Positions 1 through 8,731 of a DNA stretch of 60,252 nt are shown one piece after another. The translations under genes and the position numbers were made by a program. Where the stretch lies: positions 1 to 60,252 of IMG/VR virus record IMGVR_UViG_3300021599_001627; one strand, 5' to 3'. A model generated the notes under the pieces. That model was not told where the DNA came from. It searched no databases and saw only the letters and a list, made by a program, of their open reading frames with translations. This stretch comes from a virus. Within the stretch, counting starts at the first letter, position 1. Every line of letters starts with the position of its first letter.

Positions 1-416
1 TCGCCCTCGGAGATGCTGCCTTTGCCGCACTTGAGGTCCAGGCGCTCGGCAGCGTCGAGACGGGCTCGGATGTAGGAACGGCTGCGGCCTTGGATGCCGA
101 GTTCGCAGGCGGCGAGGTACTCCTGAGGGGTTAGGGCGTCGTTGCGGTCCATCTTCTTGGCGTAGCCGCTGCCACAACCGCCGTCGCAGGAGCACTTTTC
201 GCCTTTCGTCGCACCACAGCCGCAGTCGCTGTCCATCGGGGCCTTGGTGGACTTGGCGTTCTTGGCGCTGCGCTTGCGGTTGGTCTTGCCCTTCGGCGCG
301 TCGTCAGGCGCGGCGCCTTCGCGGGTCTCTTCAGCGGCGGATTCGGCGCTTTCGTGGGCTTTGCCCTCGCCGGGCTCCATCTCCATCGGTGGGCGCTTTT
401 TGGTGGCGACGGCCAT
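1..416 (-). CDS. Cys-rich phage head-region protein, 3' end beyond the window
   Basis: The reading frame starts at the ATG at 416 and is open to the left edge, so about 138 residues are visible and the C-terminus is missing. The N-terminal 45 residues are charged and low complexity (K, E, A, P). They are followed by a dense cysteine cluster, CGCGATKGEKCSCDGGCG, which could bind metal. A segment with EYLAACELG and then ERLDLKCGKG follows. The same 'YLAAR..RLD....KG.KC' style of segment recurs at the start and middle of the gene at 1333-4044. It lies downstream of the minor head protein gene in the same direction. I do not recognise a family; a structural or head-associated role is inferred from position only. 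Confidence 0.65.
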   Translation of the reverse strand, partial: MAVATKKRPPMEMEPGEGKAHESAESAAEETREGAAPDDAPKGKTNRKRSAKNAKSTKAPMDSDCGCGATKGEKCSCDGGCGSGYAKKMDRNDALTPQEYLAACELGIQGRSRSYIRARLDAAERLDLKCGKGSISEG

Positions 417-473
417 AGCAGTAGGGCGACGCCGCCCAGGATGTGATAGGCCAGTGTAAGAACCAGTTTCTGT

Positions 474-1385
474 CTAGGACAGCGGTGTGGGTGCAAGTTG
501 CTCGAATACCGCGGCCTTGTTGAGAGAAACAGGCTCGGTGCCTGCGGTGGCGAAAGCCTTGGCCACGTCAGCTTTATGCAGTTTCTGCATAGCCGCGTAG
601 TCCGGGTCCATCGAGGCCACGTCGGCGTCCCACGGGGCGAGGTAGCACCGGCAGCGCGGGTGGAGTGGTGCCTGGAGCTCGGCGCGGCGGTAGATCTGGG
701 CCGCTCTCGGGGCGCAAAACGGGCAGAGGCGGTCGTCGGCGGTGGCGTAGTACATCACCAGCTCGATGCCCTGCGCGGCGTAGTACGTGTTCGATGCGTC
801 GTTGTAGGCGCGCAACGATTCGGTGCGGACAATTGCTTCGGCGCGGGACTTCACCACGCCGAGCCGAGAGCGCATGTCCTGCACCATGGCGTCGGTGGGG
901 CGGCCTTCGGCGATGCCTTGGGCGACGGTTTCGGCTGCGGTCTCGGCGAACTTCTCGCCGTGGCGACGTAGGTAGCCCTTGGCCTGGCCGGCGGCGGTGA
1001 TCGTCGCTTCCAGGGGGATGGAGACATCGACGCGTGGGCCGGTCTTCACCTGACCGGTGAGCTCATCGGCGACGGTGATGCCAAAACGCCCGGCGGTGCC
1101 CACGAGGTTGCGCAGGATGCGGTCGTAGCCGTCCGCAGCGTTGGGGTTGAACGACGGGACCAGCATCCGGAACTCCTGCAGCAGCGCCAAGTTGCGCTGA
1201 GTCGGGTCGCTGTAGCCCGCCTGCATGTGCACCCGAGCGCGACGGACCAGGCGATTGAAGCTCGCGTCGAGGACACGGTTCAGCATGGTGATGGTGCCGC
1301 TCTCGGAGGTGTGGAGGAGGCGGTTGTAGCGCTCAAGCAGGTCCATAAATGCGCGGCGGCTTCTTCTCATCGACAGCATCACCAC
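474..1385 (-). CDS. Minor head / head morphogenesis protein (SPP1 gp7 / Mu F type)
   Basis: This 303-residue protein has the hallmarks of the phage Mu F / SPP1 gp7 minor head family, which sits at the portal vertex and helps procapsid assembly or DNA entry. Residues 185-200 hold the RTE segment (IVRTESLRAYNDAS). Residues 218-247 carry the zinc-knuckle-like end: DDRLCPFCAPR with Cys221 and Cys224, then LHPRCRCYL. It lies directly downstream of the portal and the 903-residue head protein, as expected. The GTG start at 1385 overlaps the upstream gene by 53 nt. The in-frame ATG at 1346 (MDLLERYNRL) would reduce the overlap to 14 nt and may be the true start. Confidence 0.88.
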   Translation of the reverse strand: MVMLSMRRSRRAFMDLLERYNRLLHTSESGTITMLNRVLDASFNRLVRRARVHMQAGYSDPTQRNLALLQEFRMLVPSFNPNAADGYDRILRNLVGTAGRFGITVADELTGQVKTGPRVDVSIPLEATITAAGQAKGYLRRHGEKFAETAAETVAQGIAEGRPTDAMVQDMRSRLGVVKSRAEAIVRTESLRAYNDASNTYYAAQGIELVMYYATADDRLCPFCAPRAAQIYRRAELQAPLHPRCRCYLAPWDADVASMDPDYAAMQKLHKADVAKAFATAGTEPVSLNKAAVFEQLAPTPLS

Positions 1386-4044
1386 GGATCATGTTCCGCA
1401 GCATGTCGAATTGGTCTTCTGGGATCTCGGTGAATTTGCCTTGGTTCTTCAGGGCCCAGAGCTTGTCCCCCTTGAGGCCGGGAATTGCCTTGAACCCGAA
1501 ACCCTCATAGATCGACTTGCGCTTCGCACCCTTGCCGTCGGCCTTATGGGGGACCGCGAAGAGGAAAGCGTCGTCGGGCAGCATGTCCAGCTGCGCCTTG
1601 TACATGGCCTTGGTGGTCCGGAGCAGCTGGCGAGCTTGACCGCTAGGCATACCGCCCTCGGCGTCATAAGTGGTGTTGATTGTGAAGCCCAAGCCGAACT
1701 GAGGGAACTTGCCGATGTTCGCTTTGCGCTCAGCACCGAAGGTCAGCAGGCTGTCTCCAACTGATCCAATCGATAGGTGAGTGCCGTTGGCAGTCACCCA
1801 GGTCGAAAAGTTGTGATCAACGTCGACCGCTTTGATCTGAGCGCCTTGGGCCCGCAAAGCCATGTGCGCTGCGGCCAGCTTGGCATCCCCTACCAACTTG
1901 CGTGCAGGCTCTCGGAACTGTTCGGGCAGTTTGTCTAGCCCGGCTTTCACCTGAGCCGTCGACAGCTTGCGGATTGCCTCCTGACTCAGGCCGGGGACCA
2001 AGGCAGCGCGGTTGCGATAGGCCAGCAGTCCGCCAACGGTCAGACCCGCTCCGGCGGTCAGAGCAACTGCAGCGCCGATAGCCCGTCCTCGTGGGGCTGC
2101 ACCCCTGCTCAGTTGTTCACCGGCACCTCGCCCCTTGCTGCACTCATGCGCCTTCGGGATGTACGAAGCGCCGCAGGGCTTTCCCAGGCGGGGGTTCTCC
2201 TTGAAGTCGGCGCGGGCGGCGAGGTAGGTGGCAGTGCGCACGAGCTCGGGGGCGAAATCGTCTTCGTCACCGCGCCTGGCGATGATCCGGTCGGCCTCGG
2301 CAGCGGCGGCCTCGGGGCTGAGGCCGTTTGTGCCACGCATCAGCATGCTGATCAGCTCGCTGCGTGAACGCAGCCGACGGCGGGCGGGGCGTTCAGCGCC
2401 CGTAGCAGGACGCGCCGGGCGGCTGGCCGCTGCTCCGGAAGGCCGCCGGGCAAGACGTGGAAAGCCGTTGGCGCGCAGGAATTCGACCGCGTCATCGGTA
2501 TTCGAGCCGGTCCAGCCCATGTCCTGGGCTGCGTAGCGGATCGCCCCATCGGAGGTGGCGTTCCAGGTGGAGCGGGTACGACCGCTGTAGTTGCCGGGGA
2601 CCACCTTCTCGTACCAGACCTTTTGCAGGACGAGCTCGGCGTGGTTGGCGCCACGGATCGTGTAGCTGTCCGCCAGGCCGACGTCGCGCTTGACCCGGTT
2701 GGCGGTGCCGACAAGCGCCGTGCGGATCGAAGCGCCGGCTTCACCGCTGGCGATGACGCGGGTGGTCGGAGAGGTGTCCTCTTTGATCGTGCGGGCGAAG
2801 TCGCCAAAGCTCTTGTCGAACCCTTTCTGGGTTTCCTCGAAGATCCCGCTGGCGATTGTGCGCGTGCTGATCTCGTCTTTGCTCGTTTTGCCGACAGAGA
2901 CGATGTCTCGGATGTAGCCGCCAAGCATGTCATTGGCGCCCTGCTGCTGGTCCGGGTTCAGGCCACGCATCCGTGGGGCGGCCGAGGACCGGGCGATCTC
3001 CACGTACCGGTTCACATCGGTGGCATTCTTCGGGTCAAGGCCCCGCTGCAGCATGTCCTGTCGCATGCTGGTGCGCGCCGACGTCAGCGCAGTGCTCAGC
3101 CTGTTCTCGATGTGGAAGCGAGAGCCGGCACCGTCACGATTGGTGATCGTCGAGGGGTCGATGCTGAACTGACGCGCCAGGTGGTGCGCAGTAGCAACTT
3201 CGCTGTACAGGCTCTTGCCGCCTACGTTGGCACCGATTGTTGAACCCATAAGGTCCGATCTGAAATTGGCGTAGTTGCCGCTGCCTTTACGCGCGTACGC
3301 CTCTTTGATTGCGGTGTCCAGGCCGGTGAAGGCACGCCGCTCTCGGGTGCTCACATGTGGGAAATAGCGTTCACCGCCGCCAGCGTTGGCGGGGTCGAAG
3401 GAAAGGTTGCGAGACACAGCGCGACCCAGGCGCTGGGCTTCGAGGCCAGCACGACGGCGCTCCTGTACACGCAGTTGGCCACTGAACGGCACTCGGTCGA
3501 GCCCCCAGCTGACCGCGCTGGTCATGGAGGTCTCGATGTCCCGCCCAATCCCGTTGCGGTACTGCGGGACCAGCAGCTTCATCCCCTCGTGGCCGCGCTG
3601 GAGGGCCCAGATGCCGAAAACAGCTGTCGCAACAGGAAGCAGAACCTTATTGACGTTCTTGCGCAGGGCTTCCTTCTGCTTGATGTTTTGACCGGGTACT
3701 GCCTTGACGATGCCGCGTTCGATAGCAGCTCTGCCGCCTTGGATATCGACAAGACTTCCTTTCTTGAAGCCTGTTACAAGACGGCGGCGGCCTCGGGCGA
3801 TTGAAGCGGCACCGGCCAGTGGGTCACCGGCGACCACCCGCGAGTGCGAGTCAGTGCCTTCGCCTTTGACCCGGCAGTTCCAGTTCGGTGGGATGCAGCG
3901 GTCACCGCAGACACGGTTGGGCGGGTTGCACTTAGGGCCTTTGGCGCTGCGGAAGTCCAGGCGCTCTCGGGCGGCCAGGTACGCCGCGGTGCGGAAGCCG
4001 TCGGGCGTTAGGGGGTGCTGGTTGTCCATCAGTACACCTCCCAT
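1333..4044 (-). CDS. Large head-associated protein with Cys motifs and a GNAT-like C-terminus
   Basis: A 903-residue protein between the portal and the gp7-type protein, overlapping both. Residues 35-60 contain KCNPPNRVCGDRCIPPNWNC, a four-cysteine pattern. A related segment (GKPCGASYIPKAHECSKG) occurs near residue 640 after TATYLAARAD, so the protein looks like two similar head segments joined together. Two hydrophobic stretches are seen near residues 145-160 and 660-680 (AVALTAGAGLTVGGLLAY). The last 150 residues end in KRKSIYEGFGFKAIPG, which resembles the last conserved segment of GNAT acetyltransferases; this is an inference from a short motif. Possible roles are an internal or ejected virion protein, or a portal accessory. 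Function is not known to me. Confidence 0.7.
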   Translation of the reverse strand: MGGVLMDNQHPLTPDGFRTAAYLAARERLDFRSAKGPKCNPPNRVCGDRCIPPNWNCRVKGEGTDSHSRVVAGDPLAGAASIARGRRRLVTGFKKGSLVDIQGGRAAIERGIVKAVPGQNIKQKEALRKNVNKVLLPVATAVFGIWALQRGHEGMKLLVPQYRNGIGRDIETSMTSAVSWGLDRVPFSGQLRVQERRRAGLEAQRLGRAVSRNLSFDPANAGGGERYFPHVSTRERRAFTGLDTAIKEAYARKGSGNYANFRSDLMGSTIGANVGGKSLYSEVATAHHLARQFSIDPSTITNRDGAGSRFHIENRLSTALTSARTSMRQDMLQRGLDPKNATDVNRYVEIARSSAAPRMRGLNPDQQQGANDMLGGYIRDIVSVGKTSKDEISTRTIASGIFEETQKGFDKSFGDFARTIKEDTSPTTRVIASGEAGASIRTALVGTANRVKRDVGLADSYTIRGANHAELVLQKVWYEKVVPGNYSGRTRSTWNATSDGAIRYAAQDMGWTGSNTDDAVEFLRANGFPRLARRPSGAAASRPARPATGAERPARRRLRSRSELISMLMRGTNGLSPEAAAAEADRIIARRGDEDDFAPELVRTATYLAARADFKENPRLGKPCGASYIPKAHECSKGRGAGEQLSRGAAPRGRAIGAAVALTAGAGLTVGGLLAYRNRAALVPGLSQEAIRKLSTAQVKAGLDKLPEQFREPARKLVGDAKLAAAHMALRAQGAQIKAVDVDHNFSTWVTANGTHLSIGSVGDSLLTFGAERKANIGKFPQFGLGFTINTTYDAEGGMPSGQARQLLRTTKAMYKAQLDMLPDDAFLFAVPHKADGKGAKRKSIYEGFGFKAIPGLKGDKLWALKNQGKFTEIPEDQFDMLRNMIRGDAVDEKKPPRIYGPA

Positions 4045-5897
4045 CCGGCGCGGAGGGCCTCAAGTTCGCCCTCGGGGACGGGGGATAGCCCTGCCACATT
4101 CTGCCGAGGGAATAGCGCAGACACGCCTTGCTTGGCGGCGCGCAACGAGGCGAAGCCTGTCACGTAGGGGCCTTCAATCAGGCTGCCGTCCGGTGTGTCG
4201 AAGCGAGCTCGGTACAGCTTGTAGCTGCGGGCGCGGTTGGGGCCGAAGACCATCAGCGGGGCCGCTGCGCTGGAGTCGGTGCGCTGGCCGTCGGGCCCGA
4301 CAAGGTGACCAGCGCGGATCGCACCGGCGGTGTGGGTGACGCGGATCCGCAGGCCGTGGGCCTCGTAGTTGTCGAAGATGTCGCCGCGCTTCGTGGCAGG
4401 AGCAGGCTCAGGTGGGGCTTCGTTCTCGGGGGGCTGCGCTTCCTGCGCCGGCGGGTTCTGCAGCGCCTGGGCCTGAGCCTCGTAGCCCATCATCTGGGAC
4501 TGGAATGACGCGTCGGCCTGTGTCACGAGCTGTTCCGAGACGACGTCGTTCAGCGCGGTCTCGATGCTGTACTCCGTTCCGGCAAAACGGGATTCACGTA
4601 CTTCAATAGCGTTGAGTACTCCGAGGTTCACGTATTGGGCGTCGACCTGGGCCATCTGTAGACGCAGGGCGGCTTTTTCCTCGTTGGTCTCGGTGAATAC
4701 CGAGGGGAAGTGTGTCGCCCAGGACTGCGGTACGCGGCCTCGGGTGGGACCTTCGCGGGAGGCGAGGATGTACGAGAACACCTCGGTAACTGGGGTGCGG
4801 CAGTACACCTCCTGCCATTGCTCGACCAGCGAGGCCCAGACGCGCTCTTCGAAGCGGCCTTCCTTGCCGAGACCGCCGGGGGAGTCGCCCATCAGGATCG
4901 AGGCGGGCCAGCCGGTGGCAGCCTGGAGATCCTTGACGAAGGGGTCGGTCGCGCTCGCGATGTTGGCGAGGGCGCGGTTGAGGAACTGCAGGTCTTCCTC
5001 GACGTCGACCACCATGCCGCCGTAGACCGAGCGGCTGAGGTTGTTGGCCTCCAGGCGCTTGCGCAGGTCGCTCTCGTTGCCGGATGCGATGCGCTGGAAC
5101 AGGCCGGGGATTTTGTGGACGAACAGGTCGGCGTCGGAGGTCATCGACTCCAGGCCCGACATGGCCGACTCGTAGCGCTTGTACGCCGCCCAGATCAGTT
5201 GGAGAACACTGTGGCCCCAGCCGGTGTTGCGGGCACGGAGCTGCCAGGGCAAGTACAGCCCGTCGAAGCGGGCGACGCGGGAGCTGTGGATGCGGACGTT
5301 GACGTAGGGGCCGTCCTGCTCCGGGGTGATGCGCTGACTCGTGGTGATCCGGTAATGACTGGGTTTGGACCAGTCGGTGATTGTGAAGTCCTCGGGAATC
5401 AGCTCGTGGCGGGAGAGTGCGACGTAGCCACGGATTGCGCGGATGCGGCTGGCGTCGACGGGTTCGTCCTCGGGGAGGCCGTCGTCAATGAGCAGCACGA
5501 GGCCAGCGCCGCCGTACAAGCGCTGCAGCTTTATCACCTCAGACAAGGCAGCGTGGAACTGCGTGGCCTTCAGGTACTCCTCGAACGAGGTGGTGACGTC
5601 CTGGGCGCCGGCGTCATCACCCCCGATGGAGATTGTGGCCCGGTGGCGCAGGATGTCGTCGGCGATGGCGTCGACATAGCGACGGGGAACGCCGTGGCTG
5701 TAGAGGGCTTCGAGCTCGCCTTGCGTTAGGAGGTAATTGGAGCCGACTGAGGTAGCAGCTGTTTTGTCTTTTCCGGCAATACCCATGCCGGTGAGGACGT
5801 TGACAAGTGCACCGTCGTTTCTATTACTACTTATATCGTTCCGGAATTTATCGGAAACAAGCGGCTCCACGGCAGGAGTGGGCGGGGGGTCATACAC
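4029..5897 (-). CDS. Portal protein (DUF1073 type)
   Basis: This 622-residue protein forms the dodecameric DNA entry ring at one capsid vertex. The body, from LYSHGVPRRYVDAIADDIL near residue 65 to about residue 450, has the order of conserved blocks I know from DUF1073-type portals, including LYGGAGLVLLIDDG, SVYGGMVVDVEEDLQFLNR and ATGWPASILMGDSPGG. Residues 500-622 form an extra C-terminal domain after a Pro/Glu-rich linker. It lies between the terminase genes and the minor head genes. The start is a GTG at 5897; an ATG four bases downstream is out of frame, and the next in-frame ATG (MGIAGKDK) is about 35 codons in. It overlaps the next gene by 16 nt. Confidence 0.88.
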   Translation of the reverse strand: MYDPPPTPAVEPLVSDKFRNDISSNRNDGALVNVLTGMGIAGKDKTAATSVGSNYLLTQGELEALYSHGVPRRYVDAIADDILRHRATISIGGDDAGAQDVTTSFEEYLKATQFHAALSEVIKLQRLYGGAGLVLLIDDGLPEDEPVDASRIRAIRGYVALSRHELIPEDFTITDWSKPSHYRITTSQRITPEQDGPYVNVRIHSSRVARFDGLYLPWQLRARNTGWGHSVLQLIWAAYKRYESAMSGLESMTSDADLFVHKIPGLFQRIASGNESDLRKRLEANNLSRSVYGGMVVDVEEDLQFLNRALANIASATDPFVKDLQAATGWPASILMGDSPGGLGKEGRFEERVWASLVEQWQEVYCRTPVTEVFSYILASREGPTRGRVPQSWATHFPSVFTETNEEKAALRLQMAQVDAQYVNLGVLNAIEVRESRFAGTEYSIETALNDVVSEQLVTQADASFQSQMMGYEAQAQALQNPPAQEAQPPENEAPPEPAPATKRGDIFDNYEAHGLRIRVTHTAGAIRAGHLVGPDGQRTDSSAAAPLMVFGPNRARSYKLYRARFDTPDGSLIEGPYVTGFASLRAAKQGVSALFPRQNVAGLSPVPEGELEALRAGWEVY

Positions 5898-5953
5898 AGA
5901 GTCTACGAGTTGAGGCTGAATTCTTGTAAGTCACACAGATCGGGAAAAATCGA

Positions 5954-6031
5954 GAGAAACTTAGCTTCAAGGCACAAAAACTTAGAGTCCGGGCACAAGA
6001 ACTCAACTTCGACCTACAAAAACTTAGAGTC
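5954..6031 (+). repeat. Imperfect 21-bp tandem repeat encoding leucine heptads
   Basis: Four imperfect 21-bp units contain the core CAAAAACTTAGAGTC or a variant, with leucine codons exactly 21 nt apart at 5960, 5981, 6002 and 6023. Read on the plus strand, in frame with the HNH gene at 6083, they encode heptads ([28 protein letters not shown]), a textbook leucine zipper. No ATG, GTG or TTG lies between the upstream stop (TAA of TTGTAAGTC) and 6083. The segment is therefore either untranslated, uses a rare start codon, or is the remnant of a longer gene. Confidence 0.7.
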
Positions 6032-6082
6032 GGTTCTGGCCGTGCTCGGGAGTCCATACGCTGGGTAAGCGGCATTCGGCGC

Positions 6083-6400
6083 ATGGTGGACCATCACATC
6101 GATGGATCCGTCCTCCTTTCGAAGCGTCTTGCCAAGCTGCGGTTCAGGCAGGGAATCCTCGATTCCTGGAAGTGCCTTTGCGCTTACTGCGGTAGGCCGG
6201 CGCGCACGCTCGATCATGTCCGCCCTCGGTGCAGAGGTGGGCACACCGTCGCGCAGAACCTGATCGCGGCTTGCGCAGACTGCAATCGAGCCAAGGGCTC
6301 GGAGTTGGACTGGGTTAGGTGGTTTCGGGCTCAGACGTTCTGGGATCCGGAACGGGAGGCGGACATATGGCTGTGGCTACATCCAGTCCGAACGGCGTAA
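6083..6400 (+). CDS. HNH endonuclease
   Basis: A 105-residue HNH nuclease, the only plus-strand gene in the head block. Cys pairs CAYC (about residue 33) and CADC (about residue 65) flank the active region [17 protein letters not shown], giving the Asp-His, Asn and structural Zn ligands of the HNH fold. HNH proteins near terminase genes can be DNA-packaging cofactors (as in HK97) or free-standing homing nucleases. Opposite orientation to terminase and portal favours the mobile kind. The ORF continues upstream in frame as a leucine-zipper segment without a normal start codon. Its 3' end overlaps the minus-strand gene at 6315-6626 on the other strand. Confidence 0.85.
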   Translation: MVDHHIDGSVLLSKRLAKLRFRQGILDSWKCLCAYCGRPARTLDHVRPRCRGGHTVAQNLIAACADCNRAKGSELDWVRWFRAQTFWDPEREADIWLWLHPVRTA

Positions 6401-6626
6401 GTTTCCAGGCGCGGGATCTGGTGCAGTAGTTGGCTTGGCCAGCTAGGCGAAGACGGCGCAGAACACGGTCCACCAGGCGCGCCAGGGGTTCATACTCGAC
6501 GCCCTCGGGGGCGAGGCTGGCGATCGAGCGGGCGAGATGGGCGGTCTGGCCTTCACCGCGTGCGAGGTGCCAGCGCACTTGGTCTGCTGTCCAGTCTTCG
6601 AGCTCGGGGGAGAAGGTGTGGGGCAT
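6315..6626 (-). CDS. Small winged-helix-like protein
   Basis: A 103-residue protein with an N-terminal Trp/Leu-rich segment ([16 protein letters not shown]) and a C-terminal part ([29 protein letters not shown]) that reads like recognition helix plus wing of a winged-helix protein. Codon use matches the neighbouring head genes, which argues that it is real. Its ATG at 6624-6626 touches the discriminator base of the tRNA gene, so tRNA and mRNA abut in the same transcript. Its last 86 nt are antisense to the HNH gene. I do not recognise a named family. Confidence 0.55.
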   Translation of the reverse strand: MPHTFSPELEDWTADQVRWHLARGEGQTAHLARSIASLAPEGVEYEPLARLVDRVLRRLRLAGQANYCTRSRAWKLTPFGLDVATAICPPPVPDPRTSEPETT

Positions 6627-6698
6627 GGGGGCCGCGAGGATCGAACTCGCCTTAGACCGATTATGAGTCGGCTGCTCTCACCAGATAGCTAGACCCCC
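6626..6698 (-). tRNA. tRNA with CAU anticodon (Met or Ile2)
   Basis: Folded by hand on the minus strand. The acceptor stem GGGGGTC pairs with GGCCCCC over 7 bp (one T-G). The D arm starts GCTATCTGGTGAGAGC. The anticodon stem GCCGA/TCGGT has loop CTCATAA, giving anticodon CAT. A 5-nt variable loop follows, then T arm GCGAG-TTCGATC-CTCGC. The discriminator is A and the CCA end is not encoded. The CAU anticodon fits elongator or initiator Met, or Ile2 if C34 is modified to lysidine; identity elements were not resolved by eye. The gene sits between terminase and the small winged-helix gene, in the same direction. Confidence 0.9.
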
Positions 6699-6731
6699 TG
6701 GTGTTGGAATTGGAAGCGGTTAAATATACAA

Positions 6732-8213
6732 TTAAATGTGGGCGAAGAACCCCGCAGTATTAGGGGACTCGGGGACGGCGCTGCAGGCGAAAGCCAACGC
6801 CATCACAGTATCGTCATGGGCCCCTGAGGCTGCTTCGCGGGATCCAGATTCCTTTTGCTGGAAAGCACGTAGCTCGTTGGGGATGGCGCCGTTGGGGAAG
6901 ATCAGCTCGTCTCGCTCCATGTAGTACAAGATGCGATCCGTTGCTACTACTTTACTGGGACGGCTAGTGCTGAACGTCTCGATAGCATAGTTAGGCAGGA
7001 TGTTGGCGAGCGCCTCTGCGATTACGGCTCCCATCGCCTGCTTCTCCACGATTACCCGCTCCGGTAGGTAATCCTCGATGAGGGACTTCACATGGCGCAA
7101 GCTGTAATCAGTGCTCTTGCCGTTCTCGTGGTACATGGCTACGACCTCGTAGGGCGTAGCAGTGATGTCCAGTACCAGAGCGGTGAAGTAATCGTTGCCC
7201 CCGGCGTTCGGGTCAATGCCGATCACGTAAGTGCGGCCGATCGAGCCGCACTCGCGCCAGTGGCCGCGGGTGGCACGGCGGATCAGGTCTGTTGGGTAGA
7301 TCTGGGTATCGGTCGCGCCGAAGGCCAGCTCGTATTCGCTGTCCCATGCGGCTTGGGTCATGCGGCGGGACTCGCGGGTCCGCTGCGCCCACTCCGGGTC
7401 AGCCCCGTAGATCGGATGCTGGCTGTAGTGGATCGCGACGCGGTTCCACGAGTCCTGCACTTCGGCCAGGGCCGTGTTCAGCTTGACGATCTCGCGGCGG
7501 CGGACGTGGTCGTACCAGTCGACCGGCGTGCCCTGGTGCCACAGCTGGCCGAACCAGTCGAGCTCGGTGTCGGGGGTCGAGGTGACGATCACCTTGGCCG
7601 CCTCGCCCACCATGGACAAGGTCGGCATGGCGCCCCGGTAGATCTCGGCGGCGCCGTCAAGGAAGGCGCCTTCGTCCATGAACAGAACGGAGCAGCTCGG
7701 GATGCCGCGGGCGGCGCGGGGTGAGGCGGGCAGGAAGTACAGCGTGCCGCGCCCCTCGATGGCGATCTGCGTGTTGCTGTCCGTCAGGTAACGGATCGAT
7801 TCGCCCTCGATGGAGTTGGCCATGGCGCGGACTCGGCGGCCGAGCTCGGAGGCGTCCTGTTGTGTCTTGGAGAAGATCACCGCGGCGAAACCGCGCTCGG
7901 TGAGGGCGCGGCACAGCAGGTAGGAGCAGACCGTCTCCGAGGCGCCCATCTGGCGCGACTTGTTGATGATCGTGTTCGGGTGCGCGTTGATGCTCTCGAC
8001 CAGCGCGATCTGGTACGCGTATGGGTCGAACGGCGCCACCGTGCCGGCCGTGCGGATCCAGGTGCGTCGTGCGAACGACGGCCAGTCGTCCACGCCCGGC
8101 AGCTTCGTTGGGGGTACGGCCGGGTCGAAGTTCGCGGCGCGTGCGGCGCGGCGGGCCAGTTCGAGGCGCAGGCGGTCGGCGCGGCGTTGCAGCTGCGAGA
8201 GGGAGGCGGTCAT
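6732..8213 (-). CDS. terL: Terminase large subunit
   Basis: The 493-residue packaging motor with ATPase and nuclease domains. The variant Walker A is KSRQMGASE at residues 85-93, Walker B is VLFMDE at 176-181, and a coupling-type segment VIVTSTPDTELDWFG follows. The C-terminal RNase H-like nuclease begins near residue 330 with YVIGIDPNAGGNDYF, and VIVEKQAMGA is a later conserved block. It cuts and pumps DNA through the portal encoded downstream. It starts 12 nt after the small-subunit stop. Length and motif order are normal for the family. Confidence 0.95.
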   Translation of the reverse strand: MTASLSQLQRRADRLRLELARRAARAANFDPAVPPTKLPGVDDWPSFARRTWIRTAGTVAPFDPYAYQIALVESINAHPNTIINKSRQMGASETVCSYLLCRALTERGFAAVIFSKTQQDASELGRRVRAMANSIEGESIRYLTDSNTQIAIEGRGTLYFLPASPRAARGIPSCSVLFMDEGAFLDGAAEIYRGAMPTLSMVGEAAKVIVTSTPDTELDWFGQLWHQGTPVDWYDHVRRREIVKLNTALAEVQDSWNRVAIHYSQHPIYGADPEWAQRTRESRRMTQAAWDSEYELAFGATDTQIYPTDLIRRATRGHWRECGSIGRTYVIGIDPNAGGNDYFTALVLDITATPYEVVAMYHENGKSTDYSLRHVKSLIEDYLPERVIVEKQAMGAVIAEALANILPNYAIETFSTSRPSKVVATDRILYYMERDELIFPNGAIPNELRAFQQKESGSREAASGAHDDTVMALAFACSAVPESPNTAGFFAHI

Positions 8214-8225
8214 GGGCGCGGGGCG

Positions 8226-8690
8226 CTACGCGTCCTCGGGGTCGGCAGAGGGCAGGAGCTCGGGGCCGTCGTCCTCGGGGGTGGCGTCGGGGATCTGCAT
8301 CAGGCCGTAGATCTGCGACTCCAGGTCCGAGACGGTGCGCTCCAGCAGCTTGCGCTCCTGGTAGGCGGCGGCGCCGTTCAACAGGGCGCGGGAGGCGGCG
8401 ATGCGGTCGCTGGCGCGGGCGTTCTGGTCGCTCATGATCTCGGTGAGCGTCGCGATGGCGTCAGGCATCAACGCCAGGCCCTTGGACTCGGAGACGTCGA
8501 TCAGCTCCTGCTGCAGGGCGTAGACGGCGCGCTGGACCGCGGGGCGTTTGCGCCAGTTGTAGAGGGCGCGCTCGGAGACGCCGAGGGCGCGGGCAACTTC
8601 GCGGCAGGTCTTACCGCGGGCGAGCAGTTCGGCGGCCATGCGCTCGTTCTCGCGGAGGCCGTCAATGAGGGACGCATTTCGTGCCGGCAT
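8226..8690 (-). CDS. terS: Terminase small subunit
   Basis: A 154-residue protein immediately upstream of terL. Residues 15-50 form a helix-turn-helix (AAELLARGKTCREVARALGVSERALYNWRKRP) of the type terminase small subunits use to bind the packaging site. A long helical middle suitable for ring oligomerisation and an acidic tail (EDDGPELLPSADPEDA) that could contact the large subunit follow. The N-terminal Asn/Leu-rich helix and the position support the call; sequence identity of this family is always low, so the assignment rests mainly on HTH plus synteny. Confidence 0.85.
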   Translation of the reverse strand: MPARNASLIDGLRENERMAAELLARGKTCREVARALGVSERALYNWRKRPAVQRAVYALQQELIDVSESKGLALMPDAIATLTEIMSDQNARASDRIAASRALLNGAAAYQERKLLERTVSDLESQIYGLMQIPDATPEDDGPELLPSADPEDA

Positions 8691-8731
8691 GTTCCGAACC
8701 GTGCTGAAGGTTGCCGAAGTTGTGCTTCAGA

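Noticed and set aside
4710-5729. A 339-codon open frame on the plus strand opposite the portal gene
   Set aside because: It is an antisense shadow of GC-rich coding DNA (Val/Gly/Ala-rich, no motif) fully inside a gene with clear family blocks.
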